From NCBI GenBank assembly GCA_041402045.1, contig JAWKSZ010000032.1, positions 14,523 to 78,522 of the forward strand: a DNA stretch of 64,000 nt, read 5' to 3'. The notes beneath the pieces are model-generated. The model saw only the letters and a list, made by a program, of their open reading frames with translations. It was not told the origin of the DNA and searched no databases. The translations under genes and the position numbers were made by a program. Below, in pieces: positions 12,552-21,617 of this stretch (within the stretch, counting starts at the first letter, position 1; each line of letters opens with the position of its first letter). The stretch is from JAGQRJ01 sp041402045 (GTDB taxonomy: Bacteria; Planctomycetota; J058).

Positions 12552-14600
12552 CTAGGAGAGGGCCTCGGTCAGGCCCGAGTGGCGCAGGAGGGCGTCGGGG
12601 CTGGGCTCGCGGCCGCGGAAGGCGACGTAGAGCTGCATGAGGTCCTGGCTCCCGCCGCGCTCGAGGATCTGCTCGCGGAAGTCGCGGCCGGCGTCGGGGG
12701 AGAACAGGCCCTCCTCCTCGAAGCGGCTGAAGGCGTCGGCGGCGAGGACCTCGGCCCACTTGTAGGAGTAGTAACCCGCGGCGTAGCCGCCCGCGAAAAT
12801 GTGGCCGAAGCCGTTCTCGAAGCGGTTGTAGGCCGGGGTGGGGAACACACCGACGCGCTCGCGGACGGCCTGGATCACGTCGTGGACCGTCTTGCCCTGG
12901 CCCGGGTCGAAGCCCATGTGCAGCTCGAGGTCGAACAGGGCGAACTCGAGCTGACGCAGCATGTCCGCGCCGCCCATGAAGGTCTTGGCCGCGAGCATGC
13001 GCTCGAGCAGCTCCGCGGGCAGGGGCTCCTGGGTCTCGTAGTGCGCGGCCAGGGTCTTGAGCGACTCCTCCTGCCACACCCAGTTCTCGAAGAACTGACT
13101 GGGCAGCTCGACGCCGTCCCAGGGCACGTTGTTGATCCCCGAGCACTGGCGGTAGTCGACCTGGGTCAGCACGTGGTGCAGCGCGTGGCCGCACTCGTGG
13201 AACAGCGTGACCACCTCGTCGTGGCGCAGGAGCGAGGGCTTGCCGCCGACCGGCGCGCCGAAGTTGCACACCAGGTAGGCGACCGGGTTCTGCACGCCGT
13301 TCTCGCGCTTGGCGCGCTCGACGCAGTCGCCCATCCACGCGCCCTGGCGCTTGCCGTCCCGAGCGAACAGGTCCGTGAGGATCATGCCCCGCGGCTGACC
13401 CTGGCGGCTGAGCTCGAAGGCCCGCGCGTCCTCGTGCCACAGCGCGATCTCGCTCGTCTTCTCGACCACGTCCAGGTCGTAGAGCCGCTTGAGCGTCTGG
13501 AACAGACCCTCGAGCACCCGGGGCAGCGGGAAGTACTGGCGCACCTCGTCCTCGGAGAACGAGTAGCGCTCCTGGCGCAGCGCCTCGCGGTAGAAGGCCG
13601 TGTCCCAGGCCTGCACGTCCTCGAGCCCGTCCTTCTGCTTGGCGAAGGCCTCGAGCTGCTCGCGGTCGCGCTTGCCGTAGGGCAGCGAGCGCTCGGCGAG
13701 GTCGCTGAGGAAGGCGTGCACCTCCTCGGGGGTGTTCGCCATTTTGCGCGCGAGGCTGAGCTCGGCGTAGTTCTGGAACCCGAGCAGCGCGCACAGCTCG
13801 CGGCGCAGGACCAGGATCCGGTCGATCAGGGGCCCGTTGTCCCCCTCGCCCGTGGTGCAGCGGGTGACCCGCGCGCGGTAGAGCTCCTCGCGCAGCCCGC
13901 GGTTCGTGGCGTAGGTCATGAACGGGAGGTAGCTCGGGATCTGGAGCGTGAAGGTCCAGTGCTCCTCGGGGGCGTCGGACTTCCAGGCCAACGACGCCGC
14001 GCGGGCCGCGTCGATCGCCGACTGGGGCAGCCCGTCCAGGTCCTCGCGCTTGGTGATCACGAGCTTGTAGGTGCGGTCGGCGTCGATCAGGTTGTCCGAG
14101 AACTTGCTCGAGAGCTGACCCAGCTCGACCTGGATCGCGCGGTAGCGCTCCTGCTTCTCCGGCGGCAGGTCCACGCCGGCGAGCTTGAAGTCGCGGATCG
14201 CGTCGGTCAGCACCTTGCGCTGGGCCGCGTCCAGGCCCTCCTGGTCCGCCTGGGCCAGGATCTCCTGGTAGGCCTGGAACAGGCGCGCGTCCTGCCCGAG
14301 CTTGGCCGAGTGCTCGGTCAGGAGCGGCTCGGCCTCGTTGTAGGCGTCGCGCAGGGCGTCGGTGTTCATGACGCCTTTGAGGTGCGCCACCGGGCCGAAG
14401 GCGCGCTCGAGGCGCTCCTCGACCTGCTCCAGCGGGGTCACGGTGTTGGCCCAGGTCCGGGGGCCGGGCTGGGCCATGAGCCGCTCAAGCTCGGCCTCGA
14501 CCTCGGCGATCCGCTGCTTCACGGCGGGCACGACGTGCTCGGGGCGGATCTCGGGGAAGCGGGGCAGGCCCGCGGTGGACAGCAGGGGGTTTTCGCTCAT
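12552..14600 (-). CDS. M3-family oligopeptidase (oligopeptidase A / dipeptidyl carboxypeptidase type)
   Basis: ATG at 14600 preceded by GAGGAGCCCCC; 682 aa, the usual length for oligopeptidase A (PrlC). There is no signal peptide, so it is cytoplasmic. The zinc motif HECGHALHH (His-Glu-x-x-His) is present at about residues 470-478, with the distal Glu helix and the family-typical C-terminal motifs (AAGYYSYKWAEVLAADAFSRF, with Tyr and Asp positions conserved). The N-terminal helical lid begins PLLSTAGLPRFPEIRPEHV, as in PrlC. It degrades short peptides, including cleaved signal peptides. It is probably cotranscribed with the Prok-RING protein that follows. Confidence 0.93.
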   Translation of the reverse strand: MSENPLLSTAGLPRFPEIRPEHVVPAVKQRIAEVEAELERLMAQPGPRTWANTVTPLEQVEERLERAFGPVAHLKGVMNTDALRDAYNEAEPLLTEHSAKLGQDARLFQAYQEILAQADQEGLDAAQRKVLTDAIRDFKLAGVDLPPEKQERYRAIQVELGQLSSKFSDNLIDADRTYKLVITKREDLDGLPQSAIDAARAASLAWKSDAPEEHWTFTLQIPSYLPFMTYATNRGLREELYRARVTRCTTGEGDNGPLIDRILVLRRELCALLGFQNYAELSLARKMANTPEEVHAFLSDLAERSLPYGKRDREQLEAFAKQKDGLEDVQAWDTAFYREALRQERYSFSEDEVRQYFPLPRVLEGLFQTLKRLYDLDVVEKTSEIALWHEDARAFELSRQGQPRGMILTDLFARDGKRQGAWMGDCVERAKRENGVQNPVAYLVCNFGAPVGGKPSLLRHDEVVTLFHECGHALHHVLTQVDYRQCSGINNVPWDGVELPSQFFENWVWQEESLKTLAAHYETQEPLPAELLERMLAAKTFMGGADMLRQLEFALFDLELHMGFDPGQGKTVHDVIQAVRERVGVFPTPAYNRFENGFGHIFAGGYAAGYYSYKWAEVLAADAFSRFEEEGLFSPDAGRDFREQILERGGSQDLMQLYVAFRGREPSPDALLRHSGLTEALS

Positions 14601-14769
14601 GGGGGCTCCTCGGAAGGCCCCAAGGATAGCGCGATCCCGCAGGAGGCGGGGCGATCGTTCCTGGCCCGCGGGGAGGCGTGGGCCCAGGGTCCACGCCCCT
14701 GCCCCGACCGACCGCCGCGCGGGTCGCGCGCGTGCTCCGCGGCTGCCCCGGGGACGCGCTGAGCGACGG

Positions 14770-15618
14770 TCAGGGGTTGCACGCGCCGCAATAGCGCGGG
14801 TCCGAGGCCTCGCCGTAGCGGGTGCTGGGCTCGCTCACCTCGGCGCCGCAGGGCTCGCAGCGCCGGACCTCCTCCCGCGGGAGGTCCGTGGGGCGCCTGC
14901 ACCAGGCGCAGGGCAGCCCGCGTCGCAGCTCGACCACAGAGAAGCCGGGCGCCGCGCAGCGCGGACAGCAGGAGGCCACGTTCTCGAGCAGCGCCTCGGT
15001 GGCGCGACCAATGGCGCGCATGCGCGTGGGGTTCCGGTGCGCTCGCAGGTCCGACTCGAGGTAGATCCGGCCGTCGGGGCTCCGCCCCAGGAGCGCCCGC
15101 ACCGCTCCCAGCAGCGCCTCCTCCGTGTCCAGCGCCTTACAGATCTCACGCGCGCTCCGGTCGTCGGCGCGCGCGATCACCCCGTGCGCCGGAAACCCGA
15201 CGCGCGCCGCGAAGGCCAGGGCCTCCTCCGCGCTCTGGACCCAGGCCCCCGCCACGTTGGTCTCGAAGGTGCGGAACGAGCCGCGGACCTCCCGCCCGGC
15301 CCGGTCGTCGCGCAGGAGCACCAGCTCCAGATCCGAGGACACGAACGGCGCCGCAGGGTCGGGCCCGAAGCAGCCCTCGCTGGCGACCCCCAGGTCTGCG
15401 CCGACGAGCTGCATGGCGGCGCAGACCTTGGCCCGCGCCGCGGCCAGCGCGTCACCCGCACGCGGGACCTCGCGGGTGAAGGTCCCGAAGCGGTCGGAGT
15501 CGAACCCCTCGGGGACGACGCAGCGCACCCCCAGGCGCTCCTCGAGCAGCGGCGCGATCACCCGCTCCTTGCCGTGCATGGTCGCGACCACCAGTGTGCG
15601 CCCCTCGAACCCCGGCAT
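14770..15618 (-). CDS. DUF6671 family protein with C-terminal zinc-binding cysteines
   Basis: ATG at 15618 behind GGAGGAGGAGG; 282 aa (an upstream in-frame start at 15669 lacks a binding site). The family signatures are clear: LVVATMHGKERVIAPLLEER, FDSDRFGTFTREV, then GVASEGCFGPDP, ELVLLRDD and FPAHGVIARADD. Three cysteine pairs (CPRCAAPG, CAWC, CEPC plus CGAC) near the end make zinc-ribbon-like sites. The family has no experimentally assigned function that I can name. It lies alone between the peptidase and LysR genes on the same strand. Confidence 0.75.
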   Translation of the reverse strand: MPGFEGRTLVVATMHGKERVIAPLLEERLGVRCVVPEGFDSDRFGTFTREVPRAGDALAAARAKVCAAMQLVGADLGVASEGCFGPDPAAPFVSSDLELVLLRDDRAGREVRGSFRTFETNVAGAWVQSAEEALAFAARVGFPAHGVIARADDRSAREICKALDTEEALLGAVRALLGRSPDGRIYLESDLRAHRNPTRMRAIGRATEALLENVASCCPRCAAPGFSVVELRRGLPCAWCRRPTDLPREEVRRCEPCGAEVSEPSTRYGEASDPRYCGACNP

Positions 15619-15712
15619 GCCTCCTCCTCCTGCCTCGTCTATCGGCGAGGCCAGCGGGCGACCCGACACGAACCACTCGAAGCGTCGACTCGAAAGCTTC
15701 GAAGCCTGGCGC

Positions 15713-16735
15713 TCAGATCGGCGGGAGGCTGGCCCACAGACCGAGGGGCCCGTCGTCCCCCTCGCCCGGGACCGCGTCGCGCATGCTGATCCCGTAAATG
15801 TTCACCTCGGGGCAGTCCGTGAGCTCGACGGCCTCGACCGCACCCGACTCCAGATCCTCGAGCACCCCGACCCTCGGGAGCACGGTCAGGCCCTTGCCGC
15901 TGTTGGCGTAGAAGCGCAGCAAGGGCACGTCGTCGGTGTCCAGGCGCAGCTCGAGCGGACGATCGAACAAGGGCTGCACGTAGCGCTCGACCACGTCGAC
16001 CTCGAACGGGTGGCGGAACTTGAACACGTCCACGGGGCCCGCGCCCTCCGCCCGCGCCGCCGGGGGCTTCGTCTTCTTCTTCTTCTTCGTCGTCTTCTTC
16101 GTCTTCTTCTTCGCCCTGGAGCGCGCGGGCGGCTTGCGCTTGGTGCGCGCGCGCTTCCCCTGCGCCTGGCCCGCGCCGCGCAGCCCCAGCTCCGCGAGCA
16201 GGCCGGGGACCGCGACCGCGCACAGCGTGCTCGCGCCGAGTTTGCGGTAGGAGACCTCGCCCATGTCCTTCTTCTTCGGCGGGTCGAGGGTCACGATCGC
16301 GTCGAGGCGAAAGCGCCGGAGCAGCTCGTAGAGCTCGGCGTAGGACCCCGTCGACACGGAGAGGTGCACGCCCCCCGCGCTGCGGGTGTACTGCTCCAGC
16401 AGGCGAAACACGAAGTTCCGCGACGCGCCGCCCACGACCCCCACCCGAAAGCTGCGCCGCTCATGGGCCTGCTTGTCGCGCAGGTGCGCGTTGATCGCGC
16501 GGCTGTGCGCGAAGATCGAGGTGGCGTAGCCCAGGAGCTCACGCCCCGCGGGCGTCAGCTCCACCGCGCGGGGCCCACGCACGAGCAGCTGCTCCGAGAA
16601 GTAGCCCTCGAGCGCGGCGACCTGCGCGCTCACCGCCGACTGCGCCACGTACATCTGAGCCGCGGCGCGGGTGAAGCTCCCCGCCCGCGCGACCATCCAA
16701 AAGGCGTAGAGGTGCCGAAAGTTCAGCCATTCCAT
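15713..16735 (-). CDS. LysR-family regulator (NhaR-like) with Lys-rich insertion
   Basis: ATG at 16735 with AGGAAACAG upstream; 340 aa. Residues 1-65 are the LysR winged helix (NFRHLYAFWMVARAGSFTRA, then AVSAQVAALEGYF). The effector domain follows but is interrupted at about residues 190-232 by RTKRKPPARSRAKKKTKK and more lysines, encoded by a run of AAG/AAA-type codons (16060-16140). Such an insert is unusual and may bind nucleic acid or be a loop. It is divergent from the DabAB operon across 74 bp. DAB-type carbon pumps are often next to LysR regulators, so it probably controls that operon in response to CO2 or bicarbonate (inference). Confidence 0.85.
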   Translation of the reverse strand: MEWLNFRHLYAFWMVARAGSFTRAAAQMYVAQSAVSAQVAALEGYFSEQLLVRGPRAVELTPAGRELLGYATSIFAHSRAINAHLRDKQAHERRSFRVGVVGGASRNFVFRLLEQYTRSAGGVHLSVSTGSYAELYELLRRFRLDAIVTLDPPKKKDMGEVSYRKLGASTLCAVAVPGLLAELGLRGAGQAQGKRARTKRKPPARSRAKKKTKKTTKKKKKTKPPAARAEGAGPVDVFKFRHPFEVDVVERYVQPLFDRPLELRLDTDDVPLLRFYANSGKGLTVLPRVGVLEDLESGAVEAVELTDCPEVNIYGISMRDAVPGEGDDGPLGLWASLPPI

Positions 16736-16809
16736 GATCTGTTTCCTGTATGGGTAGTATCTCCATTAGCTGTTTTACAGAATCTCGCTCAGCGTCGATA
16801 AGGGGGCCC
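16736..16809. promoter_or_regulatory. Divergent promoter region of lysR and the dab operon
   Basis: This 74-bp gap is distinctly AT-richer than its surroundings. It contains CTGTTTTACAG (16770-16780), a perfect CTGT-n3-ACAG palindrome, and a nearby TTTCCTGTATGGG half-site. These are candidate LysR binding sites. It carries an AGGGGG ribosome site before ATG 16810 and, on the other strand, AGGAAACAG before the lysR ATG. Confidence 0.5.
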
Positions 16810-17343
16810 ATGAACACACCTGAACTCGTGGACCTCGTCCTTCGCCCGCACGAATTCACCCTGGTGATCGCCGGCCCCTGGGGCCAGCAGCTCACCCTGA
16901 CCGTCGAGGTCCCGGACCTCCGCGCAGCACCTCGAACGTGCTGGGGAGACTGGGGCGTCAACTATCGGATCGAGCTGCCCTCCGAGCGGCCGATCGCGGT
17001 GTGGGCGGACCTCGGCGAGGGCCGGCGCACCCGCACGGAGCTCGACCTGTCCCAGCTCTACCTGGAGTCCCCGGTCCTGGCGGCGACCCGCGAGCTCACC
17101 CCGCTGGTCATGCGCCTGCCCCTGTTCGAGCAGCAGGTGTGCCTGCACGTGCACTACGACCCCCAGGGCAAGGCGGCCCGGATCGAGCTCGCGCCGCTGC
17201 CCCGCGACGCGGTACCCGAGCGTCGGCGCGCGCCGCTGCGGGCCAACGGGGTCGGCCTCGCCACCGCCGCGCTGGCCCAGCGCGCGCCCGGCGTCGCCGG
17301 GCTGCAGCTCCTGGCCGCGGGAGGCGTCCATGCGGCCCGCTGA
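16810..17343 (+). CDS. Unknown protein, first gene of the dab operon
   Basis: ATG 16810 with AGGGGG upstream, 177 aa. It is soluble, with alternating beta strands (EFTLVIAGPWGQQLTLTVEV, YRIELPSERPIAVWADLGEG) suggesting a beta sandwich. No catalytic motif or signal peptide is seen. It leads a tightly packed operon, overlapping the next gene by 14 bp, so it is likely an accessory of the DabAB carbon pump. No family was recognised. Confidence 0.7.
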   Translation: MNTPELVDLVLRPHEFTLVIAGPWGQQLTLTVEVPDLRAAPRTCWGDWGVNYRIELPSERPIAVWADLGEGRRTRTELDLSQLYLESPVLAATRELTPLVMRLPLFEQQVCLHVHYDPQGKAARIELAPLPRDAVPERRRAPLRANGVGLATAALAQRAPGVAGLQLLAAGGVHAAR

Positions 17344-17545
17344 GCAGCGTGACCCCGAGCGCCCGGCCCCGCCCGAGGCGCTGCACCCCTTCGAGGAGCT
17401 GGCCTTGCACTACGCAGAGTGCTACCTCGGCCGCTCGACCTTCCAGGGCCTGCTCGCCCGCGCGCCGCGCCCCCCCGCCCGCGACCTCTCGGGGTTCGGC
17501 GGGCGCGGGCCGCTGGACCGCCTGTTCGCAGCGCTGCGCCCATGA
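17330..17545 (+). CDS. Unknown 71-aa protein in the dab operon
   Basis: ATG 17330, overlapping the previous gene by 14 bp and dabB by 4 bp (ATGA). One predicted helix (HPFEELALHYAECYLGRSTF) is followed by a Pro/Arg-rich segment and an amphipathic tail. Overlaps on both sides support real translation. It may bind DabA or DabB, but there is no motif to say how. Confidence 0.6.
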   Translation: MRPAEQRDPERPAPPEALHPFEELALHYAECYLGRSTFQGLLARAPRPPARDLSGFGGRGPLDRLFAALRP

Positions 17546-19095
17546 ACGCCGCGCTCTCTGCCGCCGCCGCCGGCTTGGGGCCCCTCGGGCTCCTGGCGGT
17601 GGCGGCCCTCTCCCGCTCCTTCCCGGGCGCGCGCCCGCGCCCGCTGGAGCGCGCCCTGACCCTGGCCTCCTGGGCCGGGGTCCTGGCCGCCGTGCTCGGG
17701 GCCGTGGCCCTGGGCGCCCAGACCGCTCAGCGCCAGGCGCCGCTCCTCGGCGGGTGGGTGCGCGTCGACGCCCTCGGCGTGGGCCTGCTGCTCATGGTCT
17801 CGCTGCTCGTGGTGGTGATCGCGCGCTACAGCGTGACCTACCTCGACGGCGACCCGCGCCAGGGCGTGTTCCTCGGGCGCCTCGCGGCCACGGCGGCGGC
17901 GGTCGAGGTCCTCGTCGTCGCCGACCACCTGCTCCTGTTCTGGCTGGCCTGGGTCGCGACCAGCGCCTGCTTGCACCGCCTGCTGGTGTTCTATCCCGAG
18001 CGGCCGCGAGCCCTGAACGCGGCGCGCAAGAAGTTCGTGGTCGCGCGGCTGGGCGACCTGTGCCTGGGGGCGGCGTTCCTGCTCCTGGCGCGGGACGCGG
18101 GCAGCGCCAGCCTGAGCGAGGTCCTGCGCGTGGCCGGCGAGGGCGCGCCCTCTGCCGGGTTCCTGCTCGCCGGGCTCCTGCTCGCGCTGACCGCCGCGCT
18201 CAAGTCGGCGCAGTTCCCCACCCACGGCTGGCTGATCGAGGTCATGGAGACCCCGACCCCGGTCTCGGCGCTCCTGCACGCGGGGGTGCTCAACGCGGGT
18301 CCGTTCCTCATGCTGCGCTTCGCGGCGGTGGTCCAGCAGGCGCCCGCCGCGACCTGGCTCCTGATCGTGGTCGGGGGGTTCACCGCGCTGTTCGCCTCGG
18401 CGGCGCTGCGCACCCAGCCCTCGGTCAAGGTCGCGCTCGGCTACTCGAGCGCCGCCCACATGGGCTTCATGCTGTTCGTGTGCGGACTGGGCGTGTTCCC
18501 GGCGGCGGCGCTGCACCTGGTCGCCCACTCCTTCTACAAGGCCCACGCCTTCCTCTCGGCGGGGAGCGTGGTCGAGGCCGCCCAGGCCGCGCGGGTCGCC
18601 CTCCCGCCGCGACGCTGGAGCCCGCTGCGCGCCGCGGCGGGCCTCGGGCTGGCGCTCCTCGCCTACGCCAGCGTGGCCTGGGCCCTGGGGCTCACGCCCT
18701 GGGAGGAGCCCGCGCTCCTGCTCGTGGGCGCGGTCCTGGTCCTCGGGCTGACCCAGCTCCTGGGCGCGGGGCTCGACCGCTCCAGCTCCCTCGCCGCCAC
18801 CCTGCGGGTGGGGCTCTCGGCCTGGGTCGTGGCCGCGGCGTTCTTCGGGCTGGAGGAGCTCAGCCGGCGGCTGCTCGCCGGGAGCCTCCCCCCGCTCGTG
18901 ACCCCGCCGTCGAGCGCCCTGGCCCTGGGGGTCGCGGTCGTCGGCGCCTGGGCCGCAGCCCTCGCGGTCCAGCTCCTGGGGCTGGGCCGCGACACCGCCC
19001 TCGCCCGCCACGTGCGGGTCCACCTGCGCCACGGGCTCTACGCCAACGCGCTGTTCGATCGTCTGCTCTCCCCTCCCCTCCGCCCCCTGAACTGA
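17542..19095 (+). CDS. dabB: DabB, proton-conducting NuoL-like subunit of inorganic carbon pump
   Basis: ATG 17542, 517 aa, about 14 transmembrane segments. It belongs to the NADH-quinone oxidoreductase/Mrp antiporter family. The conserved Lys and His in transmembrane helices are present (AALKSAQFPTHGWLIEVMET, then PTPVSALLHAGVLNAG), as is LHLVAHSFYKAHAFLSAGSV. Paired with DabA it is known to couple cation flow to CO2 hydration or bicarbonate accumulation. It starts within the stop codon of the preceding gene and is eight bases before dabA, so all four genes are cotranscribed. Confidence 0.93.
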   Translation: MNAALSAAAAGLGPLGLLAVAALSRSFPGARPRPLERALTLASWAGVLAAVLGAVALGAQTAQRQAPLLGGWVRVDALGVGLLLMVSLLVVVIARYSVTYLDGDPRQGVFLGRLAATAAAVEVLVVADHLLLFWLAWVATSACLHRLLVFYPERPRALNAARKKFVVARLGDLCLGAAFLLLARDAGSASLSEVLRVAGEGAPSAGFLLAGLLLALTAALKSAQFPTHGWLIEVMETPTPVSALLHAGVLNAGPFLMLRFAAVVQQAPAATWLLIVVGGFTALFASAALRTQPSVKVALGYSSAAHMGFMLFVCGLGVFPAAALHLVAHSFYKAHAFLSAGSVVEAAQAARVALPPRRWSPLRAAAGLGLALLAYASVAWALGLTPWEEPALLLVGAVLVLGLTQLLGAGLDRSSSLAATLRVGLSAWVVAAAFFGLEELSRRLLAGSLPPLVTPPSSALALGVAVVGAWAAALAVQLLGLGRDTALARHVRVHLRHGLYANALFDRLLSPPLRPLN

Positions 19096-19103
19096 GCCCG
19101 CGC

Positions 19104-21617
19104 ATGCCCACCCTGGAACGCGTCGACACCTCCCCCCACCTCCTGCACACCCTGCGCGCGGTCGCCGAGCGGGTGGCGCCGGTCTGGCCCCTCGACCGCT
19201 TCGTCGCGGTCAACCCCTACCTGGGGCTCCTGGAGCGCCCGTTCCCCGAGGCCGCGGCCCTCCTGGAGCGGGTGGCCGGCGCCCGCTCCACCCTCAGCGG
19301 CCGCGCCTTCCGCGAGCGCCTCGCCAGCGGGCGGCTCCGCCGCGAAGACCTCGAGCAGGCGATCGCGCAGCGCGGGAGCGCCCTCGACGCCGCCCGGGTG
19401 CTCGAGCTCCTGGCCAGCGGCGCCCTCGACGCCGCCCCCGCCGAGCTGCCGACGGTGGCCGCGGTGCTCGAGGAGCGCACGGGTCGCCCCTGGCGGCGCT
19501 TCGCTCAGGATCAGCTGGGCGGCTGGCTGGCCGCCTACTTCGACGAGGGTCACGCCGCGTGGCAGCCCGAGCGAGAGGGCTCGTTGTTCGCGAGCTGGCG
19601 CGCGGAGGCGCGGATCGATCGCGCCCCCGAGGTGTTCGGGGCGCGGGGCTTCCGCCGCGCGGTGCGCGCCGCCCCGCCCGCGGCCCTGGACGCCTGCCGG
19701 GTCGCGCTGGAGCGCCTGCAGGTCCCGCCGCCGGCCCTCGAGCCCTACCTGCACCGGCTGCTCTCGAGCGTAGGCGGGTGGGCGGCCTACGCCGCCCGCG
19801 CGGGCTGGGAACGTCGGCTGCACACCGGCGACGCCGCGGACGAAGCCGTGGTGGAGCTGCTCGCGGTGCTGCTCACGTTCGAGGCCGCGCTCCTGGCCGC
19901 GAGCGAAGGTCGCCTGCACGAGGCCTGGGGCGCGGCGCTGCGCGCGGCGGCCCAGCCGGTCTCCCCTGCCGCCCGGGAGCGGGTCGAGGCGCGCGCGCTG
20001 CTGCAGCTCGCCCTCGAGCGCGGCGAGCAGCGGCGGTTCTTCACCCGCCTCGGCGGCGCTCCGGCGGCGGCTCCCCGCGCCCCGCGCGCGCGGCCTCGGG
20101 CTCAGGCCGTGTTCTGTATCGACGTGCGCTCCGAGGTCTACCGCCGGCACCTGGAGGCCGCCGACCCCGAGCTCGAGACCCTGGGCTTCGCCGGGTTCTT
20201 CGGGTTCGCCCTGGAGCACGTGCCCCTGGGGCACACCCAGGGCGTGCCTCAGTGCCCGGTGCTCGTCACCCCCAGCCACCGGGTCTCGGAGACGGTGACG
20301 GACCCCGCGCAGGCCTCGGAGGCCCTGGCGCTGCGGACCACGCGCCACGCGGCCAAGCGCGCCTGGGAGAGCTTCAAGCTGGGCGCGATCTCGTGCTTCA
20401 GCTTCGTGGGCCCGGTGGGGCTGGCCTACCTCCCCAAGCTGTTCAGCGACGGGTTCGGCCTCACCCGCCCGACGGCGCGTCCAGACCGGGAGAGCCTCGG
20501 GCCCTGGGCGGACCGGCGCCAGGTGAGCCTCGCGGGCGTCCCGCTGGCCGAGCGCGTGGAGCTCGCCGCCGGGGCCCTGCGCGGCATGTCCCTGACGCAG
20601 GGGTTCGCGCGCCTGGTCGCGCTCGTGGGGCACGGCTCGAGCAGCGTGAACAACCCTCACGCCGCGGGGCTCGACTGCGGCGCCTGCGGGGGTCGCCCGG
20701 GGGAGGCCAACGCGCGGGTCGCGGCCGCGACCCTCAACGACCCCGAGGTGCGGCGGGCGCTGCGGGCGCGGGAGATCGAGGTCCCCGCGGACACGATCTT
20801 CCTGGCGGCCCAGCACGACACGACCTCCGATCGGGTCACGCTCTTCGAGCGAGAGGCCGTGCCGACCTCGCACCGCGAGGACCTGGCGCGGCTCGAGGCC
20901 GGGCTCGCGCGCGCCACGGCGCGCGCGCGGGAAGAGCGCGCGCGGCGGCTGGGCGTGCCCGCGGAGCGGGCCGCCGCCGAGTGGGCGCGCCGCGCGCGCG
21001 ACTGGGCGCAGGTTCGGCCCGAGTGGGGCCTCGCGGGGTGCGCGTGGTTCGTGGCCGCCCCGCGGGACCGGACCCGCGACCTCGACCTCGAGGGCCGGGC
21101 GTTCCTGCACTCCTACGCCTGGGAGCAGGACCCGGACTTCGGGGTGCTGGAGCTGATCCTGACCGCGCCGCTGGTCGTGGCCAGCTGGATCAACCTGCAG
21201 TACTACGCCTCGACCGTCGACCCCGAGGTCTTCGGCGCGGGGAACAAGGTCCTGCACAACGTCGTCGGCGGCGCCGCGGGCGTGCTCGAGGGGAACACCG
21301 GCGACCTGCGCGTCGGGCTGCCCTGGCAGTCGGTCCACGACGGCGAGCGGCTGCAGCACGAGCCCCTGCGCCTGAGCGCGGTGATCGAGGCCCCCACCGA
21401 CGCGATCGCGGCGGTGATCGCGCGGCACGAGGTGTTGCGCCAGCTCCTCGACCACGGCTGGATCCACCTGTTCGCGCTGGGAGCGGACGGCTCGGCGCGG
21501 CGCTACGCCGGGGACGGAGCCTGGGTGGAGGTCGAGGCGCTGCGCCCGCGCCCGTCGGGGCGCGTCGGACGCAGCTCGCGCGCCCTGCGGGGGCGCGAGC
21601 TGTCCTATCAGGCCTGA
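19104..21617 (+). CDS. dabA: DabA (DUF2309), zinc-containing subunit of inorganic carbon pump
   Basis: ATG 19104, 837 aa. All four zinc-site residues known from Halothiobacillus DabA are present with the right spacing: Cys338 and Asp340 in FCIDVRSE, His510 in GHGSSSVNNPHAAG, and Cys525 in LDCGACGG. The site resembles that of beta-carbonic anhydrases. DabA is thought to hydrate CO2 to bicarbonate vectorially when energised by DabB. It begins WPLDRFVAVNPYLGL, typical of the family. Its last ten bases overlap the convergent Prok-RING gene. An autotrophic or CO2-demanding heterotrophic lifestyle is possible; no RuBisCO gene is in the window. Confidence 0.95.
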   Translation: MPTLERVDTSPHLLHTLRAVAERVAPVWPLDRFVAVNPYLGLLERPFPEAAALLERVAGARSTLSGRAFRERLASGRLRREDLEQAIAQRGSALDAARVLELLASGALDAAPAELPTVAAVLEERTGRPWRRFAQDQLGGWLAAYFDEGHAAWQPEREGSLFASWRAEARIDRAPEVFGARGFRRAVRAAPPAALDACRVALERLQVPPPALEPYLHRLLSSVGGWAAYAARAGWERRLHTGDAADEAVVELLAVLLTFEAALLAASEGRLHEAWGAALRAAAQPVSPAARERVEARALLQLALERGEQRRFFTRLGGAPAAAPRAPRARPRAQAVFCIDVRSEVYRRHLEAADPELETLGFAGFFGFALEHVPLGHTQGVPQCPVLVTPSHRVSETVTDPAQASEALALRTTRHAAKRAWESFKLGAISCFSFVGPVGLAYLPKLFSDGFGLTRPTARPDRESLGPWADRRQVSLAGVPLAERVELAAGALRGMSLTQGFARLVALVGHGSSSVNNPHAAGLDCGACGGRPGEANARVAAATLNDPEVRRALRAREIEVPADTIFLAAQHDTTSDRVTLFEREAVPTSHREDLARLEAGLARATARAREERARRLGVPAERAAAEWARRARDWAQVRPEWGLAGCAWFVAAPRDRTRDLDLEGRAFLHSYAWEQDPDFGVLELILTAPLVVASWINLQYYASTVDPEVFGAGNKVLHNVVGGAAGVLEGNTGDLRVGLPWQSVHDGERLQHEPLRLSAVIEAPTDAIAAVIARHEVLRQLLDHGWIHLFALGADGSARRYAGDGAWVEVEALRPRPSGRVGRSSRALRGRELSYQA

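Noticed and set aside
11547..14762. Very long open frame of 1071 codons on the plus strand
   Set aside because: It runs antisense to the M3 oligopeptidase gene and through repeat DNA. Such shadows are common at this GC content and it shows no domain.
16938..19103. Long upstream extension of the dabA frame
   Set aside because: The frame is open only because of GC bias and overlaps three other genes. DabA homologues start at the ATG at 19104.
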